Source of the DNA: Pseudomonas frederiksbergensis
GTDB lineage: Bacteria; Pseudomonadota; Gammaproteobacteria; Pseudomonadales; Pseudomonadaceae
NCBI RefSeq assembly: GCF_003732275.1
Contig: NZ_MOBM01000038.1
Location: 710,679-774,678 of the forward strand
Length of the DNA stretch: 64,000 bases
Direction of reading: 5' to 3'
The translations under genes were made by a program, and so were the position numbers. Under the pieces are notes generated by a model. The model saw only the letters and a list, made by a program, of their open reading frames with translations. It searched no databases and had not been told where the DNA came from. Below, piece after piece: positions 1 through 8,372 of this stretch (positions are counted from its first letter, which is position 1; each line of letters opens with the position of its first letter).

Positions 1-84
1 GGGAGCGGGCTTGCTCGCGAAGGCGGAGTATCAGGCAACATTTCTATCAACGGGAAGACCGCCTTCGCGAGCAAGCCCGCTCCC
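1..84. repeat. REP palindrome pair, cut by window edge
   Basis: Inverted arms of 26 nt (1-26 and 59-84) start GGGAGCGGGCTTGCTCGCG and are separated by a 32-nt unrelated spacer. This is the typical Pseudomonas REP doublet. The right arm continues into ACAGGGG, so the left arm probably starts just outside the window. It lies downstream of the minus-strand DUF488 gene. Confidence 0.9.
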
Positions 85-111
85 ACAGGGGATTTGTGCT
101 GTTCATTTTAT

Positions 112-498
112 TTAAACAACCTTCGCGCCCCGTGCCTCCAGCAATTCCCGTAATACGGAACGGTGGCAGTGTGCCTCTTCCTCGCAATAACATCCTACGG
201 CCAGCGATGTTTGATGGGAGAGGGCGGCCAGCAGGTCGAGCATCTGGCTGGGCGCGGGATGGTTCATCTCGGCCTTGAATTTGCGCTTGAAGGAGCTCCA
301 GGCTTTGGCATCTTCAGCCGCTTTGGCTTCGGCGACCAACTCGGGGCTGGGGGACAGCAGCGGTTGCCACACATCGTAAAAATCCCGGCTGGCAAATTCG
401 GCCTTTGGTACGCCCCGAGGCGGACGGCGTACCGTGCCCAGGCGCAGCCCTTCATTCGCGGTGCGGGGTGAGCCGAGTTGGACGATGTGGATGGGCAT
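112..498 (-). CDS. DUF488 family protein
   Basis: This 128-aa protein starts MPIHIVQLGSPR and carries the C-terminal Cys/His cluster GCYCEEEAHCHR (C103, C105, H110, C111, H112) that is the hallmark of DUF488. The family is cytosolic and of uncertain biochemistry; the CxC...HCHR cluster resembles a metal or nucleic-acid binding site. The ATG at 498 was chosen because a longer same-strand reading frame upstream runs antiphase through the next gene and is not protein-like. It lies 11 bp downstream of the phosphatidylcholine synthase gene on the same strand and may be cotranscribed with it. No more specific function can be assigned. Confidence 0.85.
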   Translation of the reverse strand: MPIHIVQLGSPRTANEGLRLGTVRRPPRGVPKAEFASRDFYDVWQPLLSPSPELVAEAKAAEDAKAWSSFKRKFKAEMNHPAPSQMLDLLAALSHQTSLAVGCYCEEEAHCHRSVLRELLEARGAKVV

Positions 499-509
499 GA
501 TCGCAGTGC

Positions 510-1232
510 CTATTTGAGCCGCGAGCTGTCGAACCACTCCAGCGCCGTGCGCCAGAAGCAGATCCCCAGGAAGTACGCCGACATCAGCAGCCACAAGCCC
601 ATCACCAGCGGATTGATAACCGGGTGGTTGACCACCAGCGACAAGCTGCACAGCAGCCAGACGGCCGTCACGGCAATGTTGATCGGCATGAATCGCCGTA
701 CGCGGAACGGGTGAAGAAACTTCATTCGGGTCACGGTCAGCAGCGCCAGGCCGATGACGGCGATCAAGGTGATCCACGGCGACGGGTCGATGATGTACAG
801 GCACAGCGCAACCACGTTCCACGCGGCGGGGAAGCCCTGAAAGTAGTTGTCTTTGCTCTTCATATTGACGTTGCAGAAACAAAACAGCGATGACACCAGA
901 ATCAGCGACACGGTCAGCAGCAGGGTGTAGTCCGGCAACGGGATGTAGCGGTAGATGAACAGTGCCGGGATAAACACATACGTCAGGTAGTCGATCACCA
1001 GGTCGAGGATCGAACCGTCGAAGCTCGGTAGCACCGACTGCACATTCACCTTGCGTGCCAGCGCGCCGTCCAGACCGTCGACGATCAGCGCCACGCCCAG
1101 CCACAGCAGGCAATTGGTGGGCTGGTTCTCCAACAAGGCGAGGGTCGCGAGGAAGGCTGTGACCACGCCAGTGGCGGTAAAACCATGGGCGCCCCATGCT
1201 TTGAGCCTGGCAATGTGTACAGTGGATATCAC
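510..1232 (-). CDS. pcs: Phosphatidylcholine synthase (CDP-alcohol phosphotransferase)
   Basis: This polytopic inner-membrane enzyme condenses CDP-diacylglycerol with choline to give phosphatidylcholine. The CDP-alcohol phosphotransferase motif is visible as DGLDGALARK followed by FDGSILDLVIDY, with the wider AR-to-G spacing seen in Pcs enzymes. Seven or eight hydrophobic segments follow. I chose the GTG at 1232, giving 240 aa, the usual Pcs length. GGAG lies nine bases upstream, and translation then begins VISTVHIARLKAWGAHGFTATG, which matches the family N-terminus. An ATG at 1346 would add 38 atypical residues. Pcs links this organism's membrane lipid to host- or plant-derived choline. Confidence 0.88.
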   Translation of the reverse strand: MISTVHIARLKAWGAHGFTATGVVTAFLATLALLENQPTNCLLWLGVALIVDGLDGALARKVNVQSVLPSFDGSILDLVIDYLTYVFIPALFIYRYIPLPDYTLLLTVSLILVSSLFCFCNVNMKSKDNYFQGFPAAWNVVALCLYIIDPSPWITLIAVIGLALLTVTRMKFLHPFRVRRFMPINIAVTAVWLLCSLSLVVNHPVINPLVMGLWLLMSAYFLGICFWRTALEWFDSSRLK

Positions 1233-1424
1233 GGGGGCGTTCTCCAGAAAGTGAAGCAAGCCAATTATCACCCTCTTGTTGAGGGCGTCGGCAAACCGGG
1301 TCGGGTTGCAGGTATCGACCGGATTTTCGGGAATAAGGTTCACCACCTTTGAATCTTAGCCTCCACGCAAAAAAATACCCCGGAAATATCCGGGGCACGT
1401 ATTGAGCACGACACGAGACGGGCG

Positions 1425-1796
1425 TCAGCTCAGCGAGGGGTGGAACACGCGCAGCCGATGGTTATCCGGGTCAAGCGCGACGAAGGTGCGACCGAAGTCC
1501 AGCTCTGTCGGTGCTTGCGCCATGGTCAGACCGAGCGCGCTCCAATCGGCAAACAGCGCATCGACCTGCTCGGCGGACTCTACCGGGAACGCCAGCTCGG
1601 TCCCGCCGCCCGTCGCCTGCGCTGCCGGTTCGGCGGTATGCCGTGACCAGAGCCCCAGTTTGTAGCCGCCCTCCAGAACAAATAGCGCGAAGGTCGGCGA
1701 CTCTTCCACGGGCTTGCGCTCCAGCAGAAACTCATAGAACCGCGCGCTGACGGCGGGGTTTTCCACGAAAAGCAAAATATAACGGGGAGTGATCAT
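1425..1796 (-). CDS. VOC family (glyoxalase/bleomycin-resistance-like) protein
   Basis: This 123-aa single-module protein of the vicinal-oxygen-chelate fold begins ITPRYILLFVENPAVSARFYE and ends with the typical FVALDPDNHRLRVF strand. The spacing of the two beta-alpha-beta-beta-beta units fits a PhnB/glyoxalase-like dimer-forming subunit. Substrate cannot be told: these proteins include antibiotic-binding proteins and lyases. It stands alone, 79 bp upstream of pcs in the same orientation. Confidence 0.85.
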   Translation of the reverse strand: MITPRYILLFVENPAVSARFYEFLLERKPVEESPTFALFVLEGGYKLGLWSRHTAEPAAQATGGGTELAFPVESAEQVDALFADWSALGLTMAQAPTELDFGRTFVALDPDNHRLRVFHPSLS

Positions 1797-1969
1797 AGGG
1801 CTGCTCCATTCAAGGTGGGCGCAGCATAAAAGGAGGCGGTGTCAGTTTCTGTCAGGAGTGTGAAGGGCAAGGGCTGCACCCATGACGTCAGCCAGACGGA
1901 GTTGGCGGAATGTCGGGTGAGGACTATCGTTGCCTGACTGATTTTCTGCCCATTGATGAGGACGTCGTC

Positions 1970-2680
1970 ATGAACACCAGTGATTTGCTTGAGCAATTAC
2001 TGCGGGCCGGCCAGGGCTCGCAGTCGCAACAAGGTGGCGGTGGGGCGTCAGCTCAAGGAGGTTTGGGCGATCTTGGCGGGTTGCTTGGTGGTTTGTTAGG
2101 GCGCGGGGCGGGCGGCGGAGGCTTGGGTGGTTTACTCGGTGGTTTGCTGGGCGGCGGTTCACCCATGGGTGGTTCGACGCAAACGCGCTCGGGCGGCACC
2201 AATTACGCGGCGTTGGCTTCTTTGGGGATGATGGCGTTCCAGGCGTATCAGGCCTGGCAACGCAGCCAGGCCTCGGCACCGCAACAGGCACCGCGCACCG
2301 TTGACCTGTTGTCTGGCCCGGAAATCGAAGACCACAGCCACGCTATCCTTCGCGCCTTGATCGCCGCCGCCAAGGCTGATGGCCGCATCGATGACGCCGA
2401 GAAACATATGATCAGCACCGAAATCGGCCGCCACACCGACGATCCGCAACTGCAGCAATGGCTCGATGACGAAGTCGCCCGGCCGCTGGATGCCGCCGAT
2501 GTGGCGCAGTCCGCCCAGGATCCGGGCATGGCCGCCGAGATGTACCTTGCCAGCGTGATGTTGGTGGACGATCAGCAGGACGCTGAACGCAACTATCTGG
2601 ATGAATTGGCTGCCGCGTTGAAGATCGATCCAGAGTTGCAGGTGCATCTGGAGCAGCAGGCCAAGGGCGGTGCTGCCTGA
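1970..2680 (+). CDS. DUF533 / TerB-like protein (YebE family)
   Basis: This 236-aa protein has an N-terminal leader (MNTSDLLEQLLRAGQG), a low-complexity Gly/Leu tract of repeated GGLLGGLLG units at about residues 20-65, a short hydrophobic helix (YAALASLGMMAFQAYQAW), and a C-terminal all-helical TerB-like domain from about residue 110 (AILRALIAAAKADGRIDDAEKHMI, with the acidic GRIDDAE turn of tellurite-resistance TerB domains). The ATG at 1970 has GAGG upstream. The family is often called inner-membrane protein YebE; its role is unknown, with envelope stress association reported for relatives. The Gly-rich tract may make the N-terminus membrane-active. Confidence 0.85.
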   Translation: MNTSDLLEQLLRAGQGSQSQQGGGGASAQGGLGDLGGLLGGLLGRGAGGGGLGGLLGGLLGGGSPMGGSTQTRSGGTNYAALASLGMMAFQAYQAWQRSQASAPQQAPRTVDLLSGPEIEDHSHAILRALIAAAKADGRIDDAEKHMISTEIGRHTDDPQLQQWLDDEVARPLDAADVAQSAQDPGMAAEMYLASVMLVDDQQDAERNYLDELAAALKIDPELQVHLEQQAKGGAA

Positions 2681-2690
2681 GCATTCACCT

Positions 2691-2780
2691 GTAGGAGCTG
2701 GCGAAGTCTGCGATCTTTTGATTTTCAGCGGTTTTGAATATGCCAAAGATCAAAAGATCGCAGCCTGCGGCAGCTCCTAC
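2691..2780. repeat. REP-like inverted repeat (GTAGGAGCTG type)
   Basis: An inverted repeat begins GTAGGAGCTG and ends CAGCTCCTAC. Inner arms TGCGATCTTTTGATTTT and GATCAAAAGATCGCA surround a short spacer. The same element recurs at 52098-52178, so it is a dispersed family distinct from the GGGAGCGGG REPs. It sits immediately 3' of the DUF533 gene and may also act as a stem-loop mRNA end. Confidence 0.85.
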
Positions 2781-2992
2781 GTGTGTTCTGGTGATTTCGT
2801 CAGCAGAAACGTAACGCCGAAGCCTTCAGATATCTCCAGTATCCGAGGCAGGTCTTCGGGCACTTTGAGCTGACCCAACGCCGCAAAGAACTGACCGCCG
2901 CGTGGAGCGGAAACCACGGCGATCATTTTCGCGTTAGGGCTGATGTTCTTGTAAGCATGGATAGAAGCCGGGAAAACGCCCGCGCCGGTCAA
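2777..2992 (-). pseudogene. Truncated cupin-domain protein (C-terminal remnant)
   Basis: This 71-codon frame reads HAYKNISPNAKMIAVVSAPRGGQFFAALG, the second half of a quercetinase-type cupin 2 domain: the last metal-ligand His region, then the conserved V-V-S-P...FF-x-x-LG stretch. The N-terminal half with the HxH/E ligands is absent upstream, where no matching frame is seen. The stop codon lies inside the outer edge of the adjacent REP-like repeat. I infer a decayed gene rather than a functional small protein; a short start at 2992 cannot be excluded. Confidence 0.5.
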
Positions 2993-3116
2993 CGTTGTTG
3001 CCGTAACACCGGTCCGTCTGTCCGGGCAATTTCAACGGCGATGGAATTTTCTTCCGGGCCTGTCGCTCTGCTGATGTAGAACCTGCCCACTCAGCGTTCG
3101 GCAACGAGCATCAGCC

Positions 3117-5756
3117 ATGAACAAGAACCTGGACGATTACAACCGCATGCGCGATTTCTCGGCGACCTCGGAACCGGCCGCCGCCAAACGCTCGGGCAAA
3201 AAAACGGCGAAGGATCATGCGTTGCAATTCTGCATTCAGAAGCATGACGCCTCACACCTGCACTATGACTTTCGCCTGGAACTCGATGGCGCGCTGAAAA
3301 GTTGGGCCGTGCCGAAAGGGCCGTCGCTGGACCCCAAGGTCAAACGCCTGGCCATCCACGTCGAAGACCATCCGCTGGATTACGCCACGTTCGAGGGCAC
3401 CATTCCCGAAGGGCATTACGGCGCCGGCGATGTGATCGTCTGGGACCGCGGAGTGTGGATTCCCCAAGACGATCCGGCCAAGGCGTACACCAAGGGCCGG
3501 CTGAAATTCGAGCTGAAAGGAGAAAAGCTTGGCGGCCTGTGGAACCTCGTGCGCACACACATGCCGGGCAAGCAGGAGCAGTGGTTTCTGATCAAACATC
3601 AGGACAGCGCCGCCAGACCCGACAGCGAATATGACGTGGTCGCCGCCGAGCCTGACAGCGTGCTCAGCGACCGCACCATCATGGAAAAAAAGCACGGTGC
3701 TGAAAAGCCAAAACCGATCAAAAAAGCCCCGGCCAAGGCGCGTAAGGAAAAGTCGGCACAACTGACGGGCGCGCGCAAAGCCAAGCTGCCCGAGCTGCTC
3801 AAACCCGAATTGGCGACGCTGGTCGAATCCGCGCCGAGCGGCGAATGGAGCTATGAGATCAAGTTCGACGGCTACCGGGTCATGGCGCGTATCGACCACG
3901 ACGAGATCAAACTCTTCACCCGCAATGGTCACGACTGGACCCACAAATTGCCCGGGCAAGCCGAGGCACTGGCAGCGCTGGGGCTGGAGTCGGCCTGGCT
4001 CGACGGCGAAATGGTGGTCGCCAACGAGCAAGGCGTTCCGGATTTTCAGGCGCTGCAAAACGCGTTCGATTCCGGCCGAAGTGGCAGCATCGTTTACTAC
4101 CTGTTCGACTTGCCCTACCTCAACGGCGTGGACCTGCGCGAAGTGCCCGTCGAGGAGCGCAGGGCCGCGCTGGCGACCGTGCTCAAACCCTATGAAAACC
4201 CGCTGTTGCGATTCTCCGACGCCTTCGGCGAATCCCCGGAGGCCTTGCTCAACAGCGCCTGCGAAATGCAGATGGAAGGGTTGATCGGCAAACGCCTGGG
4301 CTCGCCTTACGTGTCTCGGCGCACCAGTGACTGGATCAAACTCAAGTGCAAGCATCGGCAGGAATTCGTCGTCGTCGGCTTCACTGACCCCAAAGGCGCA
4401 CGCAGTGCCTTCGGTGCGTTGCTACTGGGATTGCATGACCGCGACAGCGGTGAGTTGCGTTATGCCGGCAAGGTTGGCACCGGGTTCAACGAGGCGACTC
4501 TCAAGCGTATTTACGAACAGTTGAAACCGCTGCAGACGAAAAAGCCGTCGGTGGTCAATCCGCCTAGCGGTTTTGAAGCCAAGGGGGTGCATTGGCTCAA
4601 ACCCGCACTGTTGGCAGAAGTGGCTTTCGCCGAAATGACCAAGGACGGCTCGGTGCGCCACGCCGTGTTCCATGGTTTGCGTGATGACAAGCCTGCCAAA
4701 GAAATTACCGAGGAGCTGCCGAAAACCGTGAACACTTCAGCCTCGAAAACATCAGCCTCGAAAACCGCCGCAGCAAAATCCACAGCGAAGAAGAAATCCG
4801 CCGCTGAGATATCTGATACCGCCGATCCAAAAGCTGCCCAGTCGACTGTCGCGCCGTCGCAGATCGGCCTGGCCAGCGGCAAGGTGCGCATCACGCACCC
4901 GGACCGGGTGATCGACGCCAGCAGCGGCACCACCAAGATGCAACTGGCGGAGTACTACGCCAGCGTCGCCGAATGGGTTTTGCCGCAACTCAAGGACCGG
5001 CCGGTGGCGCTGGTGCGCGCGCCGGACGGCATCGCCGGCGAACTGTTCTTTCAGAAGAACGCCGAACGCCTGGCCATTCCGGGGATTGTTACCCTGGACA
5101 AAGAACTGACGGGCCAACCGGTGATGATCATCAACAACGCCAAAGCGCTGATCGGGGCGGTGCAGATGAGCACGGTGGAACTGCACACCTGGAATGCCAC
5201 GTCAGTCGATCTGGATAAACCTGATCGCTTTGTCCTCGATCTCGACCCGGATCCGGCGCTGCCCTGGAAAAGCATGATCGAAGCGACCCAGCTAACGCTC
5301 ACAGTGCTGGATGAGCTGGGGCTCAAGGCGTTTCTCAAAACCAGCGGCGGCAAGGGGATTCACCTGGTGGTACCGCTGACCCGCAAACAAGGTTGGGACG
5401 AGGTCAAGGACTTCAGCCACGCAATCGTCAGCCACATGGCCAAATTACTGCCGGATCGCTTTTCTGCGGTGTCCGGACCGAAAAACCGTGTAGGGCGTAT
5501 CTTCATCGACTACCTGCGCAACGGTCTGGGCGCCACCACTATTTGCGCCTACGCCGTGCGCACCCGCGAGGGTCTGCCGGTGTCCGTGCCGATATTTCGG
5601 GAAGAGGTGGCGGAGCTCAAGGGCGGCAATCAATGGAACGTGCACAACGCTCATGAGCGCCTGGCCGAAATCGGTGACGAACCCTGGGCCGACCTGAAGA
5701 AAACCCGACAGACGATTACTGCCGAAATGCGTCGGCGGGTCGGGATGAAAAAATAG
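3117..5756 (+). CDS. ligD: Multifunctional DNA ligase D (NHEJ)
   Basis: This 879-aa three-domain enzyme does end processing, gap filling and ligation in bacterial non-homologous end joining. The N-terminal phosphoesterase domain (about 15-190) has H43, H49, D51 and H85 equivalent to the metal and active-site residues of P. aeruginosa LigD. The ATP-dependent ligase core has the adenylated lysine K249 in EIKFDGY, plus the EGLIGKR and DWIKLKCKHRQEF motifs. A Lys/Ala/Ser-rich linker (about 540-575) leads to the polymerase/primase domain (about 590-875) with the metal-binding FVLDLDPD (D708, D710) and the KTSGGKGIHLVVPL motif. No Ku gene is in this window, so Ku must be encoded elsewhere. Confidence 0.97.
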   Translation: MNKNLDDYNRMRDFSATSEPAAAKRSGKKTAKDHALQFCIQKHDASHLHYDFRLELDGALKSWAVPKGPSLDPKVKRLAIHVEDHPLDYATFEGTIPEGHYGAGDVIVWDRGVWIPQDDPAKAYTKGRLKFELKGEKLGGLWNLVRTHMPGKQEQWFLIKHQDSAARPDSEYDVVAAEPDSVLSDRTIMEKKHGAEKPKPIKKAPAKARKEKSAQLTGARKAKLPELLKPELATLVESAPSGEWSYEIKFDGYRVMARIDHDEIKLFTRNGHDWTHKLPGQAEALAALGLESAWLDGEMVVANEQGVPDFQALQNAFDSGRSGSIVYYLFDLPYLNGVDLREVPVEERRAALATVLKPYENPLLRFSDAFGESPEALLNSACEMQMEGLIGKRLGSPYVSRRTSDWIKLKCKHRQEFVVVGFTDPKGARSAFGALLLGLHDRDSGELRYAGKVGTGFNEATLKRIYEQLKPLQTKKPSVVNPPSGFEAKGVHWLKPALLAEVAFAEMTKDGSVRHAVFHGLRDDKPAKEITEELPKTVNTSASKTSASKTAAAKSTAKKKSAAEISDTADPKAAQSTVAPSQIGLASGKVRITHPDRVIDASSGTTKMQLAEYYASVAEWVLPQLKDRPVALVRAPDGIAGELFFQKNAERLAIPGIVTLDKELTGQPVMIINNAKALIGAVQMSTVELHTWNATSVDLDKPDRFVLDLDPDPALPWKSMIEATQLTLTVLDELGLKAFLKTSGGKGIHLVVPLTRKQGWDEVKDFSHAIVSHMAKLLPDRFSAVSGPKNRVGRIFIDYLRNGLGATTICAYAVRTREGLPVSVPIFREEVAELKGGNQWNVHNAHERLAEIGDEPWADLKKTRQTITAEMRRRVGMKK

Positions 5757-5768
5757 TGAATCAGAAGG

Positions 5769-5794
5769 AAGGCGGCGAGGGCGCTCGCCGCCTT
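5769..5794. terminator. GC-rich stem-loop between convergent genes
   Basis: AAGGCGGCGAG (5769-5779) pairs with CTCGCCGCCTT (5784-5794) around a GGCG loop. It lies between the converging ligD and DUF3303 genes. No long U-tract follows on either strand, so it may be a weak bidirectional terminator. Confidence 0.5.
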
Positions 5795-5799
5795 GACGA

Positions 5800-6081
5800 C
5801 TATCGCTTGCCGAGCGCGGCAGCCAGCAGCGGCGCCGCTTGTTCATCGGTCAATGCGGCGTGGACTTCCATGCTCATGAGGTCACTCCATTCCAGCACCC
5901 ACTTCTGAATCAACACCGGATCATCGGCTTCTGCAATGCCAAAACCACTCGAGCCACCGACGGCATGCCAGCGCCCCAGCATGTTGACGCCTGCGGGTGG
6001 CGCGCCACCGGTCTTGAGAAAACGTTCGATTGCGCTGTTACGATGTTGCGGACTGATGGACCAACGGACGATGAATAACAT
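5800..6081 (-). CDS. DUF3303 family protein
   Basis: This 93-aa protein begins MLFIVRWSISPQHRNSAIERFLKTGGAPPAGV and continues with GRWHAVGGSSGFGIAEADDP. This is the ferredoxin-like dimeric alpha/beta-barrel pattern of DUF3303. The ATG at 6081 was chosen over an upstream ATG because AGGAGATGGCAA precedes it and homology begins there. Function is unknown; the small monooxygenase-like fold suggests a dimer. Confidence 0.82.
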   Translation of the reverse strand: MLFIVRWSISPQHRNSAIERFLKTGGAPPAGVNMLGRWHAVGGSSGFGIAEADDPVLIQKWVLEWSDLMSMEVHAALTDEQAAPLLAAALGKR

Positions 6082-6292
6082 TTGCCATCTCCTGCTACGG
6101 ATTGGCACCTTTATCTTCGCGCACCTGGCTGGCGCCGGGGCCACGGTCACGTTTGTGTTTCCAGCTCCATCCTGGCTGGCCTGAAACCCTTTCTCCCATG
6201 AAAAGGCATAGCAGCGGCCCGCGTTTTGCGTGTGACCGCTGATCCTTTTTCAGGCAGTTGAAATGAACATATCGGGATAACAGTGCAAACCA

Positions 6293-6694
6293 TCAGGCAT
6301 CGCGCAACAAGTCGTTGGCATTGAGCAGCTCGTAGGCAATCTCCGGGCGCTTCTCCAGCCCTCGACGAATCGCCGCCGGAATCGACTGACGGGTTTTGCG
6401 GCACAGACCCGGCAATTCGCCGAGGGTGATGTTGATGCCGCGCATGGTGCGCACTTCATTGAAGCCCGGAACGATCTCCACGCGCAGACCCAACTGCTCA
6501 TACATCCGCCGTTGCAGACGCTCCAGGTCGCCGAGGCTCTGAAGGTTTTCCAGGCGCTCGACCAGACGCTTTTCCTCCGACCGGGTCAGGCTCAGGATGC
6601 GCAAATCCGCGCCGGGGGTTTCCAGCAAAGGCTCACGCTCGCAGATGCAGGCTCCGGGCGGGCAGGGTTGGCGGATCGGAAGAGAGGTCGTCAT
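6293..6694 (-). CDS. Conserved hypothetical protein with CPPGACIC motif
   Basis: This 133-aa protein has a short N-terminal Cys cluster (CPPGACICERE). A helical, charged region follows (LTRSEEKRLVERLENLQSLGDLERLQRRMYEQLG), then a beta-rich tail ending YELLNANDLLRD. The clustered cysteines suggest metal binding, and LTRSEEKRLVERLE resembles a dimerising helix. I do not recognise the family beyond being a Pseudomonas-type conserved hypothetical. An ATG at 6694 is preferred; a TTG three codons upstream is possible. No clear Shine-Dalgarno is seen. Confidence 0.65.
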   Translation of the reverse strand: MTTSLPIRQPCPPGACICEREPLLETPGADLRILSLTRSEEKRLVERLENLQSLGDLERLQRRMYEQLGLRVEIVPGFNEVRTMRGINITLGELPGLCRKTRQSIPAAIRRGLEKRPEIAYELLNANDLLRDA

Positions 6695-6791
6695 GGGGTT
6701 CAATCATAGAGCGCTATGATCGGGTTTGCCCATGGGGTTTTTGCCGTTGAGCGCGATGTCTACACCCCGGGCTTGCTGTCCTCGGCCGGGT

Positions 6792-7187
6792 TTATCGCGG
6801 ATCTTGTATTTCGTACCAGGACGCTTTCGAGGATACACAGGCATGTTTCTGCTTTTTAGCCAGTAATGGCGTATCCAGCGTACCTATCGCGACCGAAATC
6901 CAATCCGGGAACGGTCCTTTCGAATCAGACCAGAACAGCGAGGAGCCACAGTTGGAGCAGAACTGTCGTGTTACGCCTTCGGACGACTGATAACCCTTGA
7001 GCGTCTCTGCGCTAGTCATGATCGAAACCGCTGACCTGGGAGCGCTGGCATACGTCGCGAAGGCTGCACCATGCCCCTTTCGGCATTGGCTGCAATGGCA
7101 ATGGGTGACGGCTTTCAGCTTCGTTGATACCTGATACTTCACCGCGCCGCATAGGCAGCTACCTTGGTAAAACCCATCCATGTTCAT
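6792..7187 (-). CDS. GFA (glutathione-dependent formaldehyde-activating/CENP-V) family protein
   Basis: This 131-aa zinc protein has ligand sets C11/C13 (SCLCGAVKY), C30/C32/C35 (HCHCSQCRK) and C77/C80 (FCSNCGSSLFW), the complete GFA/CENP-V signature. Relatives include S-hydroxymethylglutathione synthase, but many family members have unknown substrates. Start choice is between ATGs at 7187 and 7181, both near a GGGGAAAG ribosome site. It is monocistronic as far as visible. Confidence 0.9.
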   Translation of the reverse strand: MNMDGFYQGSCLCGAVKYQVSTKLKAVTHCHCSQCRKGHGAAFATYASAPRSAVSIMTSAETLKGYQSSEGVTRQFCSNCGSSLFWSDSKGPFPDWISVAIGTLDTPLLAKKQKHACVSSKASWYEIQDPR

Positions 7188-7262
7188 CTTTCCCCGGTTT
7201 TTGATCGCGCTACTTTAGATGGGAGGGTGGGGTTTGGGGAATGGCTGCTATCGACTGTGGAT

Positions 7263-8135
7263 TCAACCGGTTTCTGAAGCCATCCAGGTCAAAAAACTAT
7301 GCAGCTGAGTCGTAAACTCTTTTGGCTTAGCGTACGGGTTCCTTGCCTGGGACAAGAAAAAAGAGATCTGCATTCTCATACACGGGTAATGCTGAACAAA
7401 CAGCTCGACATGTTCTTCCAGTGTTTGCGGCCACATCAAGTCCTGTTCAGAGCGAAGTACTTGAGTTGACCGGATGAGTTTGCGCGAGGCTTCGCGTTGC
7501 AAGCGTAGCGATTGCGTCGGTGTCGCCGCCTGATCGATAAGATCGGCATACCGGGTCAGTACGGATTCGAAGTCACCATTTACGGCAATGGCGATATCAC
7601 ACGACGGCTTGAACCGGTCGAAGCGCTTGGTCAGATCATTCCCCCATAAGCAACGACAGTGATGCTTGAGCCAATACCCCCAGCTCAATCGATTGTCCGC
7701 CGCCAATACTTCAGAACGACTACCGATATCAAAATCGATCTTGATGATTTCGGTATGCCGACTTTCCAGCGTGTGCCTTTTCGACTCCAGCATTTCCAGA
7801 TCCTGCGACGCAGGAGGGCTGTGCAGGACAAGGGTTAGATCTAGGTCGGAAACCCCCAGCACGGCGTCGCCTCTAGCGACGCTGCCATAAAGATAAATCC
7901 CGTCCAGTAGAGGTTCCGACCGAGTGAGCATCATGCAAACATTCGCCAGCAAATCCTGAAACTGTGGCTGCACCTCGACATTGGACACGGTGAGGATATA
8001 ACCGTCTGCATCAATGCCACGAGGATGGAATCGTTCCATGAAGCCGTCCGTGAGTTGTGTTCGGAGAGGTACTTTAACAGAGCCAATAGTGTCCGCTTCT
8101 GGCCGTACTCTACCGATCGCTTCTTCGACGAGCAT
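7263..8135 (-). CDS. Nucleotidyltransferase-domain protein
   Basis: This protein of up to 290 aa contains an N-terminal pol-beta/MNT-like nucleotidyltransferase motif, YLYGSVARGDAVLGVSDLDL (G84-S85, D97, D99), and a helical C-terminal half resembling aminoglycoside adenylyltransferase-type substrate domains. The start is uncertain: an ATG at 8039 (MERFHPRGIDADG) would remove 32 residues. The segment 7857-8029 is repeated in decayed form at 10539-10711. The 237-bp stretch upstream to the endonuclease gene shows nothing I can name. The substrate (small molecule or partner toxin/antitoxin) is unknown. Confidence 0.8.
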   Translation of the reverse strand: MLVEEAIGRVRPEADTIGSVKVPLRTQLTDGFMERFHPRGIDADGYILTVSNVEVQPQFQDLLANVCMMLTRSEPLLDGIYLYGSVARGDAVLGVSDLDLTLVLHSPPASQDLEMLESKRHTLESRHTEIIKIDFDIGSRSEVLAADNRLSWGYWLKHHCRCLWGNDLTKRFDRFKPSCDIAIAVNGDFESVLTRYADLIDQAATPTQSLRLQREASRKLIRSTQVLRSEQDLMWPQTLEEHVELFVQHYPCMRMQISFFLSQARNPYAKPKEFTTQLHSFLTWMASETG

Positions 8136-8372
8136 TGGTAAGTCGAATGTAAACGCTGTTCAGCACTAAAGTGACTTGTGATGGTCAATAAATCCCGCAA
8201 CGACCCTCAGCAGTCGTACTGCTCGGAACCGACCGAATCCGCATCGGTATTTTGATCAAGGACAGTGAAAGCATGCTTGCCGCAATTTAATCAGCAACCG
8301 CCTCCACCGGGTTCCGTGAATCGGGACTCGTCGTACGTTTTACCCCCTCAATCCTATTCGAAGATTTAAAGC

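Noticed and set aside
112..1398. Minus-strand 428-codon frame spanning DUF488 and pcs
   Set aside because: Only its last 128 codons form the DUF488 protein. The earlier part runs out of phase through pcs and is not protein-like.
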